From assembly GCA_013215445.1 (NCBI GenBank), contig JABSRA010000011.1, positions 18,946-82,945 on the forward strand: a DNA stretch of 64,000 nucleotides, read 5' to 3'. A program made the translations under genes and the position numbers. Positions within the stretch are counted from its first letter, which is position 1. Each line of letters begins with the position of its first letter. Origin of the DNA: Oceanospirillaceae bacterium. Its GTDB lineage: Bacteria; Pseudomonadota; Gammaproteobacteria; Pseudomonadales; Balneatricaceae. The notes beneath the pieces are model-generated. The model saw nothing but the letters and a program-made list of their open reading frames with translations, was not told the DNA's origin and searched no databases. Below, piece after piece: positions 48,515 to 57,539 of the stretch.

Positions 48515-49050
48515 CAAAGCGTTCAAATCATGATTGCTTATCGACTGGTGGTCAGGGTTATAGTTTGTTTGAATTGTTGGTTACCTTGAGCATTGCGGCG
48601 ATTTTGCTGCTGATAGCTCTGCCTAATTTTAGGGTATTTGTCGATAAAATGAATCTCGAAACGAGGGTCGATTTGCTGTTGCTCTCGATTAAAGATGCCA
48701 AGATTGCCGCATTGCACAGCGAGGGTAACATTATTATTTGCCGAAAACCTGCTCGGCAATTCCACTGTGCTGGCAATAGCGTGAGTGGCAGGAGTGATTG
48801 GCGCTTTGGCTGGTTGGTCTTTGAGGATGATAACGCAGATAAAATCTACCAGCCTGATGAGCACTTAATTAGCGTTATCAGTTTAAGCGCGAACAATTGC
48901 ACCCTCCAGTGGAACCGAGGTGATTTATTGAGCTTTGAGAAATATAGGCTGTTACAAGGGGGGAAAGCCGGTAGCTTCAAGCTGGGATGTGTTGATCAGA
49001 GCACCCAGTTAGTGATCAACTGGGTGGGCCGAGTAAGACGTAAAGACTGA
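48496..49050 (+). CDS. Second-cluster minor pilin, FimT/GspH-like
   Basis: A 184 aa prepilin-like protein: STGGQG|YSLFELLVTLSIAAILLLIALPNF with Glu at +5, followed by a GspH-type domain (VDLLLLSIKDAKIAALHSEGNIIICRK, SDWRFGWLVFEDDN). I start at the GTG at 48496, overlapping the preceding stop; the frame is open further upstream without pilin features. It is last in this cluster, whereas fimT comes before pilV in the first. Confidence 0.72.
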   Translation: MAAVTLTKRSNHDCLSTGGQGYSLFELLVTLSIAAILLLIALPNFRVFVDKMNLETRVDLLLLSIKDAKIAALHSEGNIIICRKPARQFHCAGNSVSGRSDWRFGWLVFEDDNADKIYQPDEHLISVISLSANNCTLQWNRGDLLSFEKYRLLQGGKAGSFKLGCVDQSTQLVINWVGRVRRKD

Positions 49051-49064
49051 TCGATTAAGAGGGA

Positions 49065-49895
49065 TCAGATGTCGTAGAGCGTGGGGATTGGCTGGCGTTT
49101 ATGTTCCGTTTTTAGGTAAATTTCGATAATTTTCTGTTCTAGCTGCGGGCTAATATCTCGGCCCTCAAGAAAATCATCTAATTGATCGTAACTCAATCCC
49201 AGTGCCAATTCATCCGCTTTTTGCGGTGCTAATTCCTCCAGGTCAGCGGTGGGGACTTTTTCAATTAAGCTAGAGGGGGCTTTTAAGTAGGCGGCTAACT
49301 GGCGAACCTGGCGTTTACTTAAACCAAATAGGGGAGCTAAGTCACAGGCTCCATCGCCCCATTTAGTGTAAAATCCGGTAATGTTTTCAGCGGAGTGATC
49401 GGTACCTATGACCAAACCTGCCACGATACCCGCGATGTGATATTGAGCCGCCATGCGTTGGCGAGCCTTGAGATTACCTTTGCTAAAGTCGATAGCTGCG
49501 GCGGTAGGCAGGGTTATATTTGCAGCATTTAAACCCGCTAATACCTGTTGGTGAATCCCCTGGGTGCCCGCTTCAATATTGACGGTAACCGTTTGCGTGG
49601 CATTAATAAACTGCAGTGCTAGTTGGGCGTCTGCTTCATCTTGCTGTTGGTTGTAAGGGAGTCGTACCGCTATAAACTGATAACCATCATCTTTGCTGTT
49701 GAGTTGATCGATGGCCATCTGGGCTAGTTTACCGCAGGTGGTAGAATCTACCCCACCGCTAATACCTAGCACCAGACTTTTCAATCCAGAATTAGTCAGT
49801 TGCTTTTTAATGAAATCAACCCGCCTTTGAACTTCAAAGGGTGGGTCGATATCGGGTATAACGTTCATTAGTTGGCGAATAGTTAGGCTGTTCAT
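49065..49895 (-). CDS. nadE: NAD synthetase NadE (ammonia/glutamine-independent type)
   Basis: A 276 aa enzyme amidating deamido-NAD. The ATP pyrophosphatase P-loop [15 protein letters not shown] is clear, with [42 protein letters not shown] and [10 protein letters not shown]. There is no N-terminal glutaminase domain. The ATG at 49895 follows GAGAGGAG and gives the family N-terminus; the longer frame runs back through bamD. It lies 16 bp after bamD on the same strand. Confidence 0.93.
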   Translation of the reverse strand: MNSLTIRQLMNVIPDIDPPFEVQRRVDFIKKQLTNSGLKSLVLGISGGVDSTTCGKLAQMAIDQLNSKDDGYQFIAVRLPYNQQQDEADAQLALQFINATQTVTVNIEAGTQGIHQQVLAGLNAANITLPTAAAIDFSKGNLKARQRMAAQYHIAGIVAGLVIGTDHSAENITGFYTKWGDGACDLAPLFGLSKRQVRQLAAYLKAPSSLIEKVPTADLEELAPQKADELALGLSYDQLDDFLEGRDISPQLEQKIIEIYLKTEHKRQPIPTLYDI

Positions 49896-49911
49896 CTGAC
49901 GACTCCTCTCT

Positions 49912-50850
49912 TTAATCGAAAAGTCCAAATGATAATTTATCGAGCCAAGAGCGCTCAGCCTCAGTTGCGCTGCCTTCAACCTCAAATTCAACTGGAGGGG
50001 AGGGTGCAGTAGCAGGCGTCCATAGGGGTGGCTCGGTACTGGTGGAACCGAATAATCCAAAAGTGACAGTGCTGAGCAAACTATCCACATTAGCCTGATA
50101 ATCTTTTAGAGAATAGTCTGGGAAGTTAGTAGACAGCACCAGTTTACTGTCGGCGGCTAAATCGTCTAATCCCAATTGGGTATAAGCCTGATACATAATC
50201 TCTAATGCGCGTGGAGTGGCGAGAGATTGTTGATAGTGTTCGACCACATACCGACCTCGGTTGGCAGCGGCCACATAGGCTTCACGATCCATGTAATATT
50301 GAGCGACCTGCACTTCGTGAGTTGCCAGGCGATTCTTTAAGAAGAGCATGCGTTGATTGGCGTCTAATGCGTATTGACTGTTGGGGTAGCGACCTACCAA
50401 GGTGGCAAAGGCATCAAAGGATTCTAGCGCTGCGCCGGGGTCTCGTTGATTTTGGTCGATAGGTAAGTACTTTTCGAGCCAACCTGAGGTATGTTCAAAA
50501 GCCGCTAAACCTTTCATGTAATAGGCATAATCAACGTTTTCATTAGAGGGGTTAAGACGTATAAAACGATCGGCTGAGACAATAGCTGCATCGGCCTCGG
50601 CGTTTTTGTAATAGGCATAAATGAGCTCCAACTGAGCTTGTTGGGAGAATTCACCAAAGGGATAGCGAGCTTCTAACAGCTCAAGCTTTTCCACCGCCAG
50701 GGCGTAGTTCTTCTCTTTGAGCGCATCGATTGACTGCAAATATAAGGTGTTTTCAGGAATGTCGGGTTTTTCTGGCTCCGGGCCAAACAGCGAGCAGGCA
50801 GAGGTAAGTACACTAAAACAAACGATTAAAACAACTTTCGAAAAACTCAT
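49912..50850 (-). CDS. bamD: Outer-membrane assembly lipoprotein BamD
   Basis: A 312 aa lipoprotein: signal peptide with lipobox LTSAC (Cys19), then TPR helices ([89 protein letters not shown]). It binds BamA, BamC and BamE in the beta-barrel machine. It carries a ~60 residue Pro/Glu-rich C-terminal extension ending [11 protein letters not shown]. Confidence 0.94.
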   Translation of the reverse strand: MSFSKVVLIVCFSVLTSACSLFGPEPEKPDIPENTLYLQSIDALKEKNYALAVEKLELLEARYPFGEFSQQAQLELIYAYYKNAEADAAIVSADRFIRLNPSNENVDYAYYMKGLAAFEHTSGWLEKYLPIDQNQRDPGAALESFDAFATLVGRYPNSQYALDANQRMLFLKNRLATHEVQVAQYYMDREAYVAAANRGRYVVEHYQQSLATPRALEIMYQAYTQLGLDDLAADSKLVLSTNFPDYSLKDYQANVDSLLSTVTFGLFGSTSTEPPLWTPATAPSPPVEFEVEGSATEAERSWLDKLSFGLFD

Positions 50851-50928
50851 TCAATTTAATCCTAAAAAGATATCTGTTATTTAGCCCGAATATTCCATAG
50901 CAGCTTGCAGCTTCTTGCTAGAGACTTT

Positions 50929-51035
50929 GCTCTCTCGATTAACGGGACGTACTAGTACGGCGTCGAATCGAAAAAAGTCTATTAAAGCCACTAGTATCAC
51001 TAGTTTTATGGCATTGCATAAAATATTCGGGTTAG
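50929..51035. repeat. Diverged ~105 bp dispersed repeat, copy 2
   Basis: Aligns with 16801-16903 (see that entry for shared blocks). It sits about 80 bp upstream of the bamD start in the bamD/rluD divergent region. It contains two short palindromes, CGTACTAGTACG (50947-50958) and ACTAGT-ATC-ACTAGT (50990-51004). Confidence 0.55.
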
Positions 51036-51272
51036 ATCTCGCCAAAGTTAAATAATTTTATTCAAAGTACACTTTAGCAGGCATCTATATGCGCCCATAT
51101 TGTAACGGGTTATAGGGGGGAAACAAGTGTTGTTCAGTATCAGGATTAAAGCTTTGAACAATCTACTATTTAATAGGTTGTATTAGGCTAGATTGAGGTA
51201 TAATAAATTTATTATAGAATCTTAGCATTTGGTCATGTTGTCGATCATCGCTGTCAGTAAATCGGAAAATTA
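51036..51272. other. Remainder of the bamD/rluD divergent region
   Basis: AT-rich spacer that must hold the rluD promoter; no recognisable operator or RNA seen. Confidence 0.35.
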
Positions 51273-52238
51273 ATGTCAGAAAGTATAGAGTTAGAAAGTC
51301 GTGTTCCCAGTAAATACACCGGAAAGCGCTTTGATCAGATAGTCGCATTATTATTCCCCGAGTATTCAAGGTCGCGTTTAACTGCTTGGATAAAAGAAGG
51401 GGCCATACTTGTCGATGGAAAAGTACTAAAACCACGTGAGAAGTTATACGGTGGTGAAAAAATTATGATCGAAGCGGTTCTCGAGGACATGGATGTACAC
51501 GAACCTGAAGAAATGGCGCTGGATATTGTCTATGAAGATGATGATATTTTAGTGGTGAATAAACCAGCCGGGCTGGTGGTTCATCCGGCCGTTGGGCATC
51601 GCAGTGGCACCTTATTAAATGGTCTGTTACATCATTTCCCCGCTATCGCACAGGTACCTAGAGCCGGTATCGTGCATCGTCTAGACATGGATACTACCGG
51701 ACTTATGGTGGTGGCCAAAACCATTCAAGCACAACTTGATCTAGTGGGACAATTACAAGATCGTTCCATGGGGCGAGAGTACGAGGCAATCACTAATGGT
51801 GTGATGACCGGTGGTGGTTGTGTCGATGAACCTATGGGGCGCCACGGCACCAATCGTCTTAAAATGGCGGTTCTTTCAATCGGTAAAGAGGCGGTTACAC
51901 ACTACCGACTGCTAGAAAAATTTAGAGCTCACAGTCACATACGGCTCAAATTAGAGACTGGTAGAACCCACCAAATTCGGGTGCACATGGCGCACATCAA
52001 CTACCCGTTAGTAGGTGATCAAACCTATGGCGGACGAGCGCGTCTACCAAAGGGTATAGAAGAAGAGACCATTGAGACGATACGCGGTTTTAAACGTCAG
52101 GCTCTGCATGCTAAAAAACTAGAACTTTGGCACCCAGGTACTGGCGAACAAATCAGTTGGGAAGTGCCACTGCCCGATGACTTTCAAAAATTACTGGCCG
52201 TACTGCAAGAAGACGCCGTGGGACACGAAGAGTATTAA
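51273..52238 (+). CDS. rluD: 23S rRNA pseudouridine synthase RluD
   Basis: A 321 aa pseudouridine synthase (positions 1911/1915/1917 of 23S rRNA in E. coli). It has an N-terminal S4 domain (KRFDQIVALLFPEYSRSRLTAWIKEGAILVDGK), the catalytic-Asp motif GIVHRLDMDTTGLMVVAKT and the C-terminal HQIRVHMAHINYPLVGDQTYGG. Opposite bamD, as in E. coli and Pseudomonas. Overlaps pgeF by one base. Confidence 0.95.
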   Translation: MSESIELESRVPSKYTGKRFDQIVALLFPEYSRSRLTAWIKEGAILVDGKVLKPREKLYGGEKIMIEAVLEDMDVHEPEEMALDIVYEDDDILVVNKPAGLVVHPAVGHRSGTLLNGLLHHFPAIAQVPRAGIVHRLDMDTTGLMVVAKTIQAQLDLVGQLQDRSMGREYEAITNGVMTGGGCVDEPMGRHGTNRLKMAVLSIGKEAVTHYRLLEKFRAHSHIRLKLETGRTHQIRVHMAHINYPLVGDQTYGGRARLPKGIEEETIETIRGFKRQALHAKKLELWHPGTGEQISWEVPLPDDFQKLLAVLQEDAVGHEEY

Positions 52239-52969
52239 TGCAGCGCATCTCGGCCAGCTGGCCTGCGTCTGAGCACATAATAGCCTTCACCACCACTCGA
52301 GTGGAAGGCGAAAGCCTGCCGCCCTTTGACCATTTTAATCTTGGTTTACATGTCGGTGATGATATTGACGATGTCTTAAAAAATCGTGCTCGTCTATTAA
52401 GTGAATGCGCACAACCAGATGTCCAGTGGTTAGAGCAAGTACACGGTATTGAATGTGTCAGAGCTGTGCGAGACCATACCGTGCCAATCGCGGATGCTTG
52501 TTGGACCGATGAGGTGAGTTTGGTCTGCGCGGTAATGACCGCAGATTGTCTGGCGGTGGCCTTTAGGCAAGATGACAAAATTGCAGTGGCTCACGCGGGG
52601 TGGCGGGGTCTGCTCAGTGGAGTGTTAGAAAATACCCTGCAGCATTTTGACCCTGAGCACACTGATATATGGCTGGCGCCCGCCATTGGGCCACAGGTCT
52701 TTGAGGTGGGCGATGAGGTGCGTCAGCAATTTGTTGAGCGCAATGCCAATAGTAGCCAGGCTTTTATTGCCACCGCTGAGCGTGGCAAATGGTTGGCCGA
52801 TATCTATCAATTAGCCAGATTGAGATTAGTCTCATCGGGTGTCAATATTGGCAATATTTACGGTGGTGATTACTGCACTTATACCGAGCAACAGCGCTTT
52901 TTTTCCTATCGGCGCGAGGGTGTGACCGGGCGAATGGCAACAGTGATTTATCGTAATATCCCCGCTTGA
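52238..52969 (+). CDS. pgeF: Purine nucleoside phosphorylase-like multicopper polyphenol oxidase PgeF (YfiH)
   Basis: A 243 aa YfiH/LACC1-family enzyme. Conserved: NLGLHVGDDIDDVLKNR, WLEQVHGIECV, VCAVMTADCLAVAF, AVAHAGWRGLLSGV and YGGDYCTYTEQQRFFSYRREGVTGRMATVI, with the His-Cys-His zinc site formed by VHG, ADCL and HAGW. Family members act on purine nucleosides and edit peptidoglycan precursors. Coupled to rluD by TAATG overlap. Confidence 0.92.
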   Translation: MQRISASWPASEHIIAFTTTRVEGESLPPFDHFNLGLHVGDDIDDVLKNRARLLSECAQPDVQWLEQVHGIECVRAVRDHTVPIADACWTDEVSLVCAVMTADCLAVAFRQDDKIAVAHAGWRGLLSGVLENTLQHFDPEHTDIWLAPAIGPQVFEVGDEVRQQFVERNANSSQAFIATAERGKWLADIYQLARLRLVSSGVNIGNIYGGDYCTYTEQQRFFSYRREGVTGRMATVIYRNIPA

Positions 52970-53121
52970 GTTATAATTCTATTCATTAATTTCTATTATC
53001 ATGCATAAATTAACCTAAAAAAATCAGTAGCAGTCCAAATGCAGTAAAATCATGCGGGTCATTTTCGCTACACTATAGAGCGCTAAAAATTCCCTTTTTA
53101 GCTAGTTTTAGGAGTATTGGC

Positions 53122-53748
53122 ATGAGTGATAAAAACTTTTTATTAGAGTTGGGGCAACTCAGCGAAACCGCGGTGAAAAATTTAACGGCTTCCTTTGCAA
53201 ACTTGCCAAAAAGTGACTATTTAGACGGCGCTTTTCGCCTGCGTCGCTATTCACATTTTAATTATGTGGCTGATTCAATCACTCAACTACCTACCAAAGC
53301 GTTTAGTCAAAATGCTGACATTAACCAATTTCAAGGGGATGTTGCTAGGCAGTATCCAAACATAGAGCCCTCAGTGGTGAGTAGCTCTGCCTTTAATGAG
53401 ATGTTTAAATATTTTAAAGAGATGGCACAGGTTGCAGACTCAGCACCCATAGAAGTACATCAAATGCGTATTTTAGGTAGTGCAGATGTTGCCGTTGAAG
53501 CCGCACCTGAAGGGGTGCATCAAGATGGATTTGATTACTTAGGCGTGTTCGTCATCGACCGCAAAAATATCGCCGGTGGTGAGATTTGTGTACATAAGGC
53601 TAAGCAGCAACCCCCTATATTTAAGCACGCTTTTGATCAGGGAGAATTTGTGATTCTCAATGATCGGCGTTTTTGGCACAGTGCCAAAGCTTTACAAGCG
53701 GTCAATGATGAGTTGGCGTATATGGATGTGTTTGTGCTAACGGCATAA
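53122..53748 (+). CDS. 2-oxoglutarate/Fe(II)-dependent dioxygenase (IDO/BsmA-like)
   Basis: A 208 aa protein resembling the 2OG-Fe family that contains isoleucine/methionine hydroxylases and BsmA. The HxD iron motif is in GVHQDGFDYLGVFVIDR and the distal His in DRRFWHSAKAL; RRYSHFNY sits near the N-terminus. The next gene is an Lrp/AsnC regulator, suggesting an amino acid as substrate or signal. Substrate not known. Confidence 0.75.
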   Translation: MSDKNFLLELGQLSETAVKNLTASFANLPKSDYLDGAFRLRRYSHFNYVADSITQLPTKAFSQNADINQFQGDVARQYPNIEPSVVSSSAFNEMFKYFKEMAQVADSAPIEVHQMRILGSADVAVEAAPEGVHQDGFDYLGVFVIDRKNIAGGEICVHKAKQQPPIFKHAFDQGEFVILNDRRFWHSAKALQAVNDELAYMDVFVLTA

Positions 53749-53826
53749 TTTAATTGTCGGAGTCGGCTGTTTTCGGCTAAAATAATGCTAGTATTTTAGT
53801 AATGATAAATTAATTATGTGGAAAAC

Positions 53827-54297
53827 ATGCAAAACTTAGATACAACCGACCGAAAAATACTAGCCTTACTGCAGCGCAATAACAACTTATCAGCTGCTGA
53901 CATTGCCGAGCGAGTTGGTTTGTCCCAATCCCCCTGTTGGCGTCGGATCAACCGCATGCAAGAAGAGGGTATTATCAGTGGTGGGGTCGCTATCTTAAAC
54001 CGTAAAATGTTGGGTTTAAAGGTTGTGGTTTTCGTGCATGTGAAACTGTCAATGCACGGTTGGAAACTGCTCAATGAGTTTGAGCAGGCGATAGTGAGTT
54101 TTCCCGAGGTATTAGAGTGTTGGACCATCTCCGGCTCAATGGACTTTACCTTGCGGGTTGTAACCAAAGACATTGAAAGTTATGAGTATTTTTTGCGCAG
54201 TAAACTGTTACAACTCCCCCATATAAAAGAGGCGCAGAGCCACTTCACCATGACAGAAGTGAAGAATACCACGGAATTACCCCTGGAAATTCTTTGA
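53827..54297 (+). CDS. Lrp/AsnC-family transcriptional regulator
   Basis: A 156 aa regulator: an N-terminal helix-turn-helix (DTTDRKILALLQRNNNLSAADIAERVGLSQSPCWRRINRMQEEGII) and a C-terminal RAM/AsnC ligand domain (VFVHVKLSMHGW, VLECWTISGSMDFTLRVVTKDIESYEYFLRSKLLQLPHI). I prefer the ATG at 53827; a GTG at 53818 is in frame. It follows the dioxygenase gene by about 80 bp and probably responds to an amino acid. Confidence 0.88.
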   Translation: MQNLDTTDRKILALLQRNNNLSAADIAERVGLSQSPCWRRINRMQEEGIISGGVAILNRKMLGLKVVVFVHVKLSMHGWKLLNEFEQAIVSFPEVLECWTISGSMDFTLRVVTKDIESYEYFLRSKLLQLPHIKEAQSHFTMTEVKNTTELPLEIL

Positions 54298-54324
54298 TCC
54301 ATATCAGTACTTTTATCCGAACCA

Positions 54325-54354
54325 CTTGAAAAATAACGCAGAACTCCCAATATA
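54325..54354 (+). promoter_or_regulatory. Sigma-32 heat-shock promoter of clpB
   Basis: CTTGAAA (54325-54331), 14 bp spacer and CCCAATATA (54346-54354) match the RpoH consensus CTTGAAA / CCCCATnTA in all but one position. It lies about 62 bp upstream of the clpB start. Confidence 0.82.
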
Positions 54355-54386
54355 GAAACCATCCAAAAGCGGTCAACTTTTGAATG

Positions 54387-54404
54387 AATCCCGCTACCGG
54401 GATT
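54387..54404 (+). promoter_or_regulatory. Hairpin abutting the clpB ribosome site
   Basis: AATCCCG-CTAC-CGGGATT forms a 7 bp stem ending one base before the AGGAG of clpB. It could modulate translation initiation. Structure is clear; effect is inferred. Confidence 0.55.
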
Positions 54405-54415
54405 AGGAGCAAACC

Positions 54416-56992
54416 ATGCGTCCAGAAAAATTTACAGCTAAGCTACAACAGGCACTGAGTGATGCACAATCACTGGCCCTTACCCACCAACACAGTCAAA
54501 TCGAGCCTCTTCATATATTGTCGGTTTTTCTCCAAGAGCAAGGGAGTGTCATTTGTACACTCCTAGGCAATTTAATAAACCTCGATAAGTTAAAAATTAG
54601 TGTCGCCAGTGGCGTAGAGGATTTGCCGCGAATTAATAATCCACAGGGCGACGTGCGGCTATCGCCACAGTGTAGTCGGCTTTTTCAATTAGCCGAAAAA
54701 TCATCCCTAGAGCGCGGCGATCAATTTCTCGCCACCGAAATAGTCTTGTTAGCGATGCTAGAAGATAAGAGCGCCACCGCGCTAATTATGCAGCAAGGCG
54801 GCCTACAAAAAAAGCAACTATTAACAGCAATTGATACTCTAAGAGCGGGAGAGCGCGTGCAAAATAGCCACGATGAAGACAACCGACAGTCCCTGGATAA
54901 ATACTGCATTGATTTAACTGAGTTGGCAGAGTTGGGAAAACTAGACCCAGTCATCGGCCGTGATGATGAGATTCGCCGCGCAATCCAAGTATTACAGCGC
55001 CGGACTAAAAATAACCCGGTATTGATCGGCGAGCCGGGAGTAGGTAAAACGGCCATCGTAGAGGGATTGGCGCAGCGTATTGTGAATGGCGAAGTGCCCG
55101 AGGGCTTAAAACACAAACGGGTGTTGTCTCTGGACATGGGATCACTGCTTGCCGGTGCGAAATTTCGCGGCGAGTTTGAGGAGCGCTTAAAAGCGGTGCT
55201 CAAGGAAATATCCAAGGCAGATGGGCAGATTATCTTGTTTATTGATGAGCTACATACCATGGTTGGCGCGGGTGGCGGCGATGGTTCCATCGACGCGGGT
55301 AATATGCTGAAACCTGCCTTGGCCAGGGGAGATTTACACTGTGTCGGTGCCACAACCTTGGATGAATATCGTAAATACGTCGAAAAAGATGCGGCGTTAG
55401 AGCGACGTTTTCAAAAAATCATCGTCGATCAACCGGATGAGCAGAATACCATTGCCATATTGCGGGGTTTAAAGGGCCGTTACGAAGTACATCACGGTGT
55501 TGATATCAGTGATTCGGCTATTATTGCAGCGGCGAAATTATCCCAGCGTTATATTACCGATCGTCAGTTACCCGATAAAGCCATCGACTTAATCGATGAA
55601 GCGGCCTCTGGAATACGGATGGAAATGGATTCTAAACCTGAGGAACTGGATAAGTTAGAGCGTAAAATCATCCAGTTGAAAATGGAGCGTGAGGCACTGA
55701 AAAAAGAGCGCGATCAAGCAGCTAAACAGCGCCTAAAGCAGTTAATGGAAAGTATCGAGAGTTTAGAAAAATCTTTCGCCGATTTAGAGGAAATCTGGGT
55801 GGCTGAAAAGGCGGTGTTCCAGCGTGCGCAGCAGCTCAGAGAACAGTTAGATCAGGCGCGCATAGAGATGGAACAAGCCAGTCGAGCCGGTGATTTAAGT
55901 AAAATGTCGCAGCTTCAGTACGGTATTATCCCCGACTTGGAAAAACTATTGGCTGCAGCGCAGCAGGCGGAACAGTACGCCGAAAAACATAATAAATTAT
56001 TGCGCAATAAAGTTGGTGAGGAGGAAGTCGCTGAGGTGGTGTCGCGCTGGACCGGAATTCCAGTACAGAAAATGCTGCTCGGAGAACGTGAGAAGCTGTT
56101 GGCGATGGAGTTCGAGTTACAAAAAAGTATCATTGGGCAACATGAGGCAGTGATCGCGGTTGCCAATGCGGTACGCCGGTCTAAGGCTGGTTTATCTGAT
56201 CCCAATCGCCCCAATGGTAGTTTTTTATTCTTAGGGCCTACTGGGGTCGGCAAAACTGAACTCTGTAAAACATTGGCTCAGTACCTGTTTGATACGAAAG
56301 AGGCGATGGTGCGCATCGACATGTCAGAGTTTATGGAGAAGCACTCTGTCGCCAGACTGATAGGTGCGCCCCCCGGTTATGTCGGTTATGAAGAGGGTGG
56401 TTATCTGACAGAGGCTATTAGGCGTAAGCCCTACTCGGTACTGTTATTGGATGAGGTGGAAAAAGCGCATCCCGATGTCTTTAATGTTTTATTGCAGGTA
56501 CTGGAAGATGGTCGCCTCACCGATGGTCAGGGGCGCACGGTAGATTTTAGAAATACTATCGTGGTAATGACCTCTAATTTGGGTTCACATCTGATTCAAA
56601 ATTTTAACAGCAGTGATGACTACAGCAAGATGAAGAGTGCAGTGATGGAAGAGGTGGGTAGGCACTTTAGGCCGGAGTTGATTAATCGCATCGATGAAGT
56701 GGTGGTTTTTCAGACCTTGCAAAAGGCCGAAGTGGCTAAAATTGCCAATATTCAACTTGCGCAATTGAACCAGCGACTTCAAGAAAAATCGCTCAGTTTT
56801 GAAATCGATGATGAAGCTCTGCATAAATTAGTAGAGCTAGGCTACGAGCCCAGTTATGGGGCGAGGCCTTTAAAGCGCGCCATTGCGCAGTGGATAGAAA
56901 ACCCACTGGCAAAAGCGCTGCTCTCGGGTCGTTATCAAAGTGGTGAGATCATAAAAATAACCGTAAAAGCGGGGGAATTCAACTTTTCATAA
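54416..56992 (+). CDS. clpB: ATP-dependent disaggregase ClpB
   Basis: An 858 aa Hsp100 chaperone working with DnaK. It has the N-domain (1-145), AAA1 with Walker [10 protein letters not shown] and Walker [16 protein letters not shown], the coiled-coil middle domain (about 400-530, [19 protein letters not shown]), and AAA2 with Walker [10 protein letters not shown] and Walker [14 protein letters not shown]. The C-terminus is [15 protein letters not shown]. Its last codons and stop (TTTTCATAA) are the left copy of a 9 bp target duplication made by a downstream insertion; the reading frame is intact. Confidence 0.97.
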   Translation: MRPEKFTAKLQQALSDAQSLALTHQHSQIEPLHILSVFLQEQGSVICTLLGNLINLDKLKISVASGVEDLPRINNPQGDVRLSPQCSRLFQLAEKSSLERGDQFLATEIVLLAMLEDKSATALIMQQGGLQKKQLLTAIDTLRAGERVQNSHDEDNRQSLDKYCIDLTELAELGKLDPVIGRDDEIRRAIQVLQRRTKNNPVLIGEPGVGKTAIVEGLAQRIVNGEVPEGLKHKRVLSLDMGSLLAGAKFRGEFEERLKAVLKEISKADGQIILFIDELHTMVGAGGGDGSIDAGNMLKPALARGDLHCVGATTLDEYRKYVEKDAALERRFQKIIVDQPDEQNTIAILRGLKGRYEVHHGVDISDSAIIAAAKLSQRYITDRQLPDKAIDLIDEAASGIRMEMDSKPEELDKLERKIIQLKMEREALKKERDQAAKQRLKQLMESIESLEKSFADLEEIWVAEKAVFQRAQQLREQLDQARIEMEQASRAGDLSKMSQLQYGIIPDLEKLLAAAQQAEQYAEKHNKLLRNKVGEEEVAEVVSRWTGIPVQKMLLGEREKLLAMEFELQKSIIGQHEAVIAVANAVRRSKAGLSDPNRPNGSFLFLGPTGVGKTELCKTLAQYLFDTKEAMVRIDMSEFMEKHSVARLIGAPPGYVGYEEGGYLTEAIRRKPYSVLLLDEVEKAHPDVFNVLLQVLEDGRLTDGQGRTVDFRNTIVVMTSNLGSHLIQNFNSSDDYSKMKSAVMEEVGRHFRPELINRIDEVVVFQTLQKAEVAKIANIQLAQLNQRLQEKSLSFEIDDEALHKLVELGYEPSYGARPLKRAIAQWIENPLAKALLSGRYQSGEIIKITVKAGEFNFS

Positions 56993-57421
56993 CCCTAGTG
57001 TCCGGTTTAAAATTTGAAAGATGGGTGCAGCCTACATTCCTAGTGATGCAAGCAAGTTTAGTCGATGGCTAGACAGGTTTTTGAGATTGCAGGAACGCAG
57101 CATACTCGAATTTAACAACAGACTAAAAAAGTCCCTTGGATTACCGCCGGAGCACAAGGTAAAATTGCTGAAGCGTAGCAACAGGATGTTGCGAAGAGCG
57201 AATGCGCCATGGATGGCGCTGATGAGCGTCCAGTAATTTAGCCTTGTGTGGAGGAGTTTGTCGGTAATCGTAGGGTGCCCTTTTTATTTGGTTACTTTGC
57301 TTTTGGGCAGCAAAAAAAAGTCACTCGCCAGGAGGCGAAAAAAGGAATATCAGTCCAAATTGTAGCTTTGGGATTAGTGAGTGCCCGCAGAAAGTTAAAC
57401 CGGACACTAATGTTTTCATAA
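56984..57421. mobile_element. MITE-like 420 bp insertion with 15 bp terminal inverted repeats and 9 bp target duplication
   Basis: The element (56993-57412) carries the inverted repeat TAGTGTCCGGTTTAA (56996-57010) and its exact complement (57395-57409), each three bases from the end. It is flanked by direct repeats TTTTCATAA at 56984-56992 and 57413-57421. The left repeat is the end of the clpB coding region including its stop codon, so the insertion took place exactly at the clpB terminus without loss. It holds no transposase, only a 71-codon frame, so it is non-autonomous. The parent element is not in the window. Confidence 0.8.
57021..57236 (+). CDS. Hypothetical 71 aa protein within the MITE-like element
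   Basis: A Lys/Arg-rich, helical-looking 71 aa frame (SRWLDRFLRLQERSILEFNNRLKKSLGLPP). No known domain and a weak ribosome site. It may be a cargo or remnant frame of the element and may not be translated. A different frame after it reads VPFLFGYFAFGQQKKVTRQE, a type of stretch I have seen in repeat-associated frames. Confidence 0.3.
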   Translation: MGAAYIPSDASKFSRWLDRFLRLQERSILEFNNRLKKSLGLPPEHKVKLLKRSNRMLRRANAPWMALMSVQ

Positions 57422-57539
57422 TATAACCTGGTGCGGCAAAATACACACTGATCTAGATTTTGCCGCACAGATTGGGAACCTCTGAATAAGTCCCGTATCT
57501 ACCAAAACTACGAGGCGTGTGTGGCTTGTTCAAGTTTGC

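Noticed and set aside
54721..55353. 210-codon minus-strand frame inside clpB
   Set aside because: Antisense to the conserved AAA1 domain with low-complexity Ser/Pro content; typical shadow.
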